Source: an uncultured Flavobacteriales bacterium (GTDB lineage: Bacteria > Bacteroidota > Bacteroidia > Flavobacteriales > Flavobacteriaceae). Taken from it: DNA of 64,000 bases. The DNA lies in assembly GCA_913020155.1 (NCBI GenBank), contig CAJWBA010000002.1, positions 1 through 64,000 on the forward strand. Direction: 5' to 3'. Of this stretch, positions 63,255 to 64,000 are shown piece after piece (the first letter of the stretch is position 1; each line of letters opens with the position of its first letter). The notes beneath the pieces are model-generated. The model worked only from the letters and a program-made list of their open reading frames with translations, was not told the origin of the DNA and searched no databases. The position numbers and the translations under genes were made by a program.

Positions 63255-63680
63255 ATGGCAGAAATTATTGCAATTGATTTTGGAACCAAACGTACCGGAA
63301 TTGCCGCAACTGATCCTTTACAGATCATTGCATCAGGTCTGGTAATCCTTCCAAGTCAGGACGTAATCCCCTTCTTAGTCAACTACCTCAAGAGTCATGA
63401 GGTAGAAAGCTGTGTGGTTGGTCAGCCCAAAAGACACAACGGTACTTTCTCGGAAGTAGAAACTGAAATAAAGAAGTTTATACAAAATTTGAAAACCAAA
63501 ATACCTTCACTAGAAGTGAAGCGGTTTGACGAGCGTTTCACTTCAAAAATGGCTTTTCAAACCCTTATTGATTCTGGAGTGAAAAAGAAAACTAGAAAAG
63601 AGAAAGGTTTGATTGATAAAATTAGTGCAACTATTATCTTGCAGTCCTATTTAGAAGCACAAAACAATAATTGTTTATGA
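63255..63680 (+). CDS. ruvX: Holliday junction resolvase-like RuvX/YqgF
   Basis: A 141-aa RNase H-like nuclease. AIDFGTKRTGIAATD at the start is the metal-binding Asp motif, and VVGQPKRHNGTFSEV and RFDERFTSKMA are the other conserved blocks. It is believed to act on Holliday junctions or in 16S rRNA processing. The ATG at 63255 (MAEIIAIDFG) is preferred to 63177, which would add an unconserved 26-aa head. It overlaps def at ATGA (63677-63680). Confidence 0.93.
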   Translation: MAEIIAIDFGTKRTGIAATDPLQIIASGLVILPSQDVIPFLVNYLKSHEVESCVVGQPKRHNGTFSEVETEIKKFIQNLKTKIPSLEVKRFDERFTSKMAFQTLIDSGVKKKTRKEKGLIDKISATIILQSYLEAQNNNCL

Positions 63681-64000
63681 TATTACCCATAGAAGCATAC
63701 GGTACTCCCGTATTGAAAAAAGAAGGCAAAAACATAACACAAGATTATCCAGAACTCGATCAGTTCATAGCCAATATGTGGGAAACCATGTACGAAGCGA
63801 ATGGGGTAGGATTGGCAGCCCCTCAAGTTGGAGTTGGAATTCGTCTTTTTGTGGTTGATGCATCACCCTTTGCCGAGGGCGAAGAATTGAGAGATGAAGA
63901 AAGAGAACAACTGATTGAGTTTAAAAAAGTATTCATAAACCCTAAGCTTGAAGAATCGGGAGAAGAATGGGCGTTCAACGAAGGCTGTTTAAGTATTCCA
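63677..64000 (+). CDS. def: peptide deformylase (partial, 3' end outside window)
   Basis: Removes the formyl group from new N-terminal methionines. The first 108 residues are visible: the conserved start MILPIEAYGTPVLKKEGK, motif 1 NGVGLAAPQVGVG, and motif 2 EGCLSIP, with the metal-binding cysteine right at the window's edge. Motif 3 (HExxH) lies beyond it. The start ATG overlaps the ruvX stop codon (ATGA), a tight ruvX-def pairing common in Bacteroidota. Confidence 0.97.
   Translation, partial: MILPIEAYGTPVLKKEGKNITQDYPELDQFIANMWETMYEANGVGLAAPQVGVGIRLFVVDASPFAEGEELRDEEREQLIEFKKVFINPKLEESGEEWAFNEGCLSIP

Overview
The window is chromosomal DNA of a member of Bacteroidota, most likely a marine-type Flavobacteriaceae. 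Reasons: low G+C; the order rplA-rplJ-rplL-rpoB-rpoC followed by a DUF3467 gene; the rpmB-rpmG-DUF4295-ftsY cluster; Bacteroidota-specific or -enriched families (DUF4369, DUF4295, DUF5916, BshC); no clear Shine-Dalgarno sequences; and many upstream boxes of the Bacteroidota -7 type (TAnnTTTG). Genes are densely packed with several 1-17 bp overlaps. No tRNA, rRNA, CRISPR array, insertion sequence or prophage was seen. The content is mostly core housekeeping.

Layout. 1-9660: transcription/translation operon (end of rplA, rplJ, rplL, an attenuator-like hairpin, rpoB, rpoC, DUF3467, strong terminator). 9735-13810: an Mpo1-like membrane protein, a decayed DUF2200 pseudogene, prfC, and a translationally coupled idi / PTPS-QueD / bcp trio plus a small unknown gene. 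13818-20034: envelope and repair genes (DUF4369 lipoprotein, DUF5916 barrel protein with an unusual start, AlkB-like dioxygenase, GltB-like FMN protein, GNAT). 20076-25532: htpG, then a TetR/ABC1-kinase pair, a KAS III enzyme and a CoA-binding protein. 25503-32679: a sodium:solute symporter facing recR, a lone E2 acyltransferase, a DEDDh exonuclease, FAH hydrolase, cinA, and the ribosomal protein cluster. 32747-36003: ftsY, a lipase-like hydrolase and rimO. 36010-49535: M14 peptidase, bshC, guaA, a LysM/receptor-like fusion, pyrG, yidC, mnmA and lysA. 49705-54464: sucC without sucD, hsp20, an NTF2-like lipoprotein, a CrtISO/RetSat-like oxidoreductase, pnuC. 54489-64000: FAD oxidoreductase, uvrB, an unknown protein with kinase-like motifs, a pRiA4b-family protein, ctaA, cca, tsaC-like, dapD, ruvX and the start of def.

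No dramatic new system is evident. The items most worth a second look are the kinase-like unknown protein at 57742-58809, the DUF2200 pseudogene at 10085-10431, the apparent ATT start of the DUF5916 gene, the recurrent placement of -7 boxes only 3-7 nt before start codons (probable leaderless mRNAs), and substituted key residues in the E2 and ABC1-kinase proteins. Start codons were moved from the longest possible ORF where family length, signal peptides or promoter boxes argued for it.
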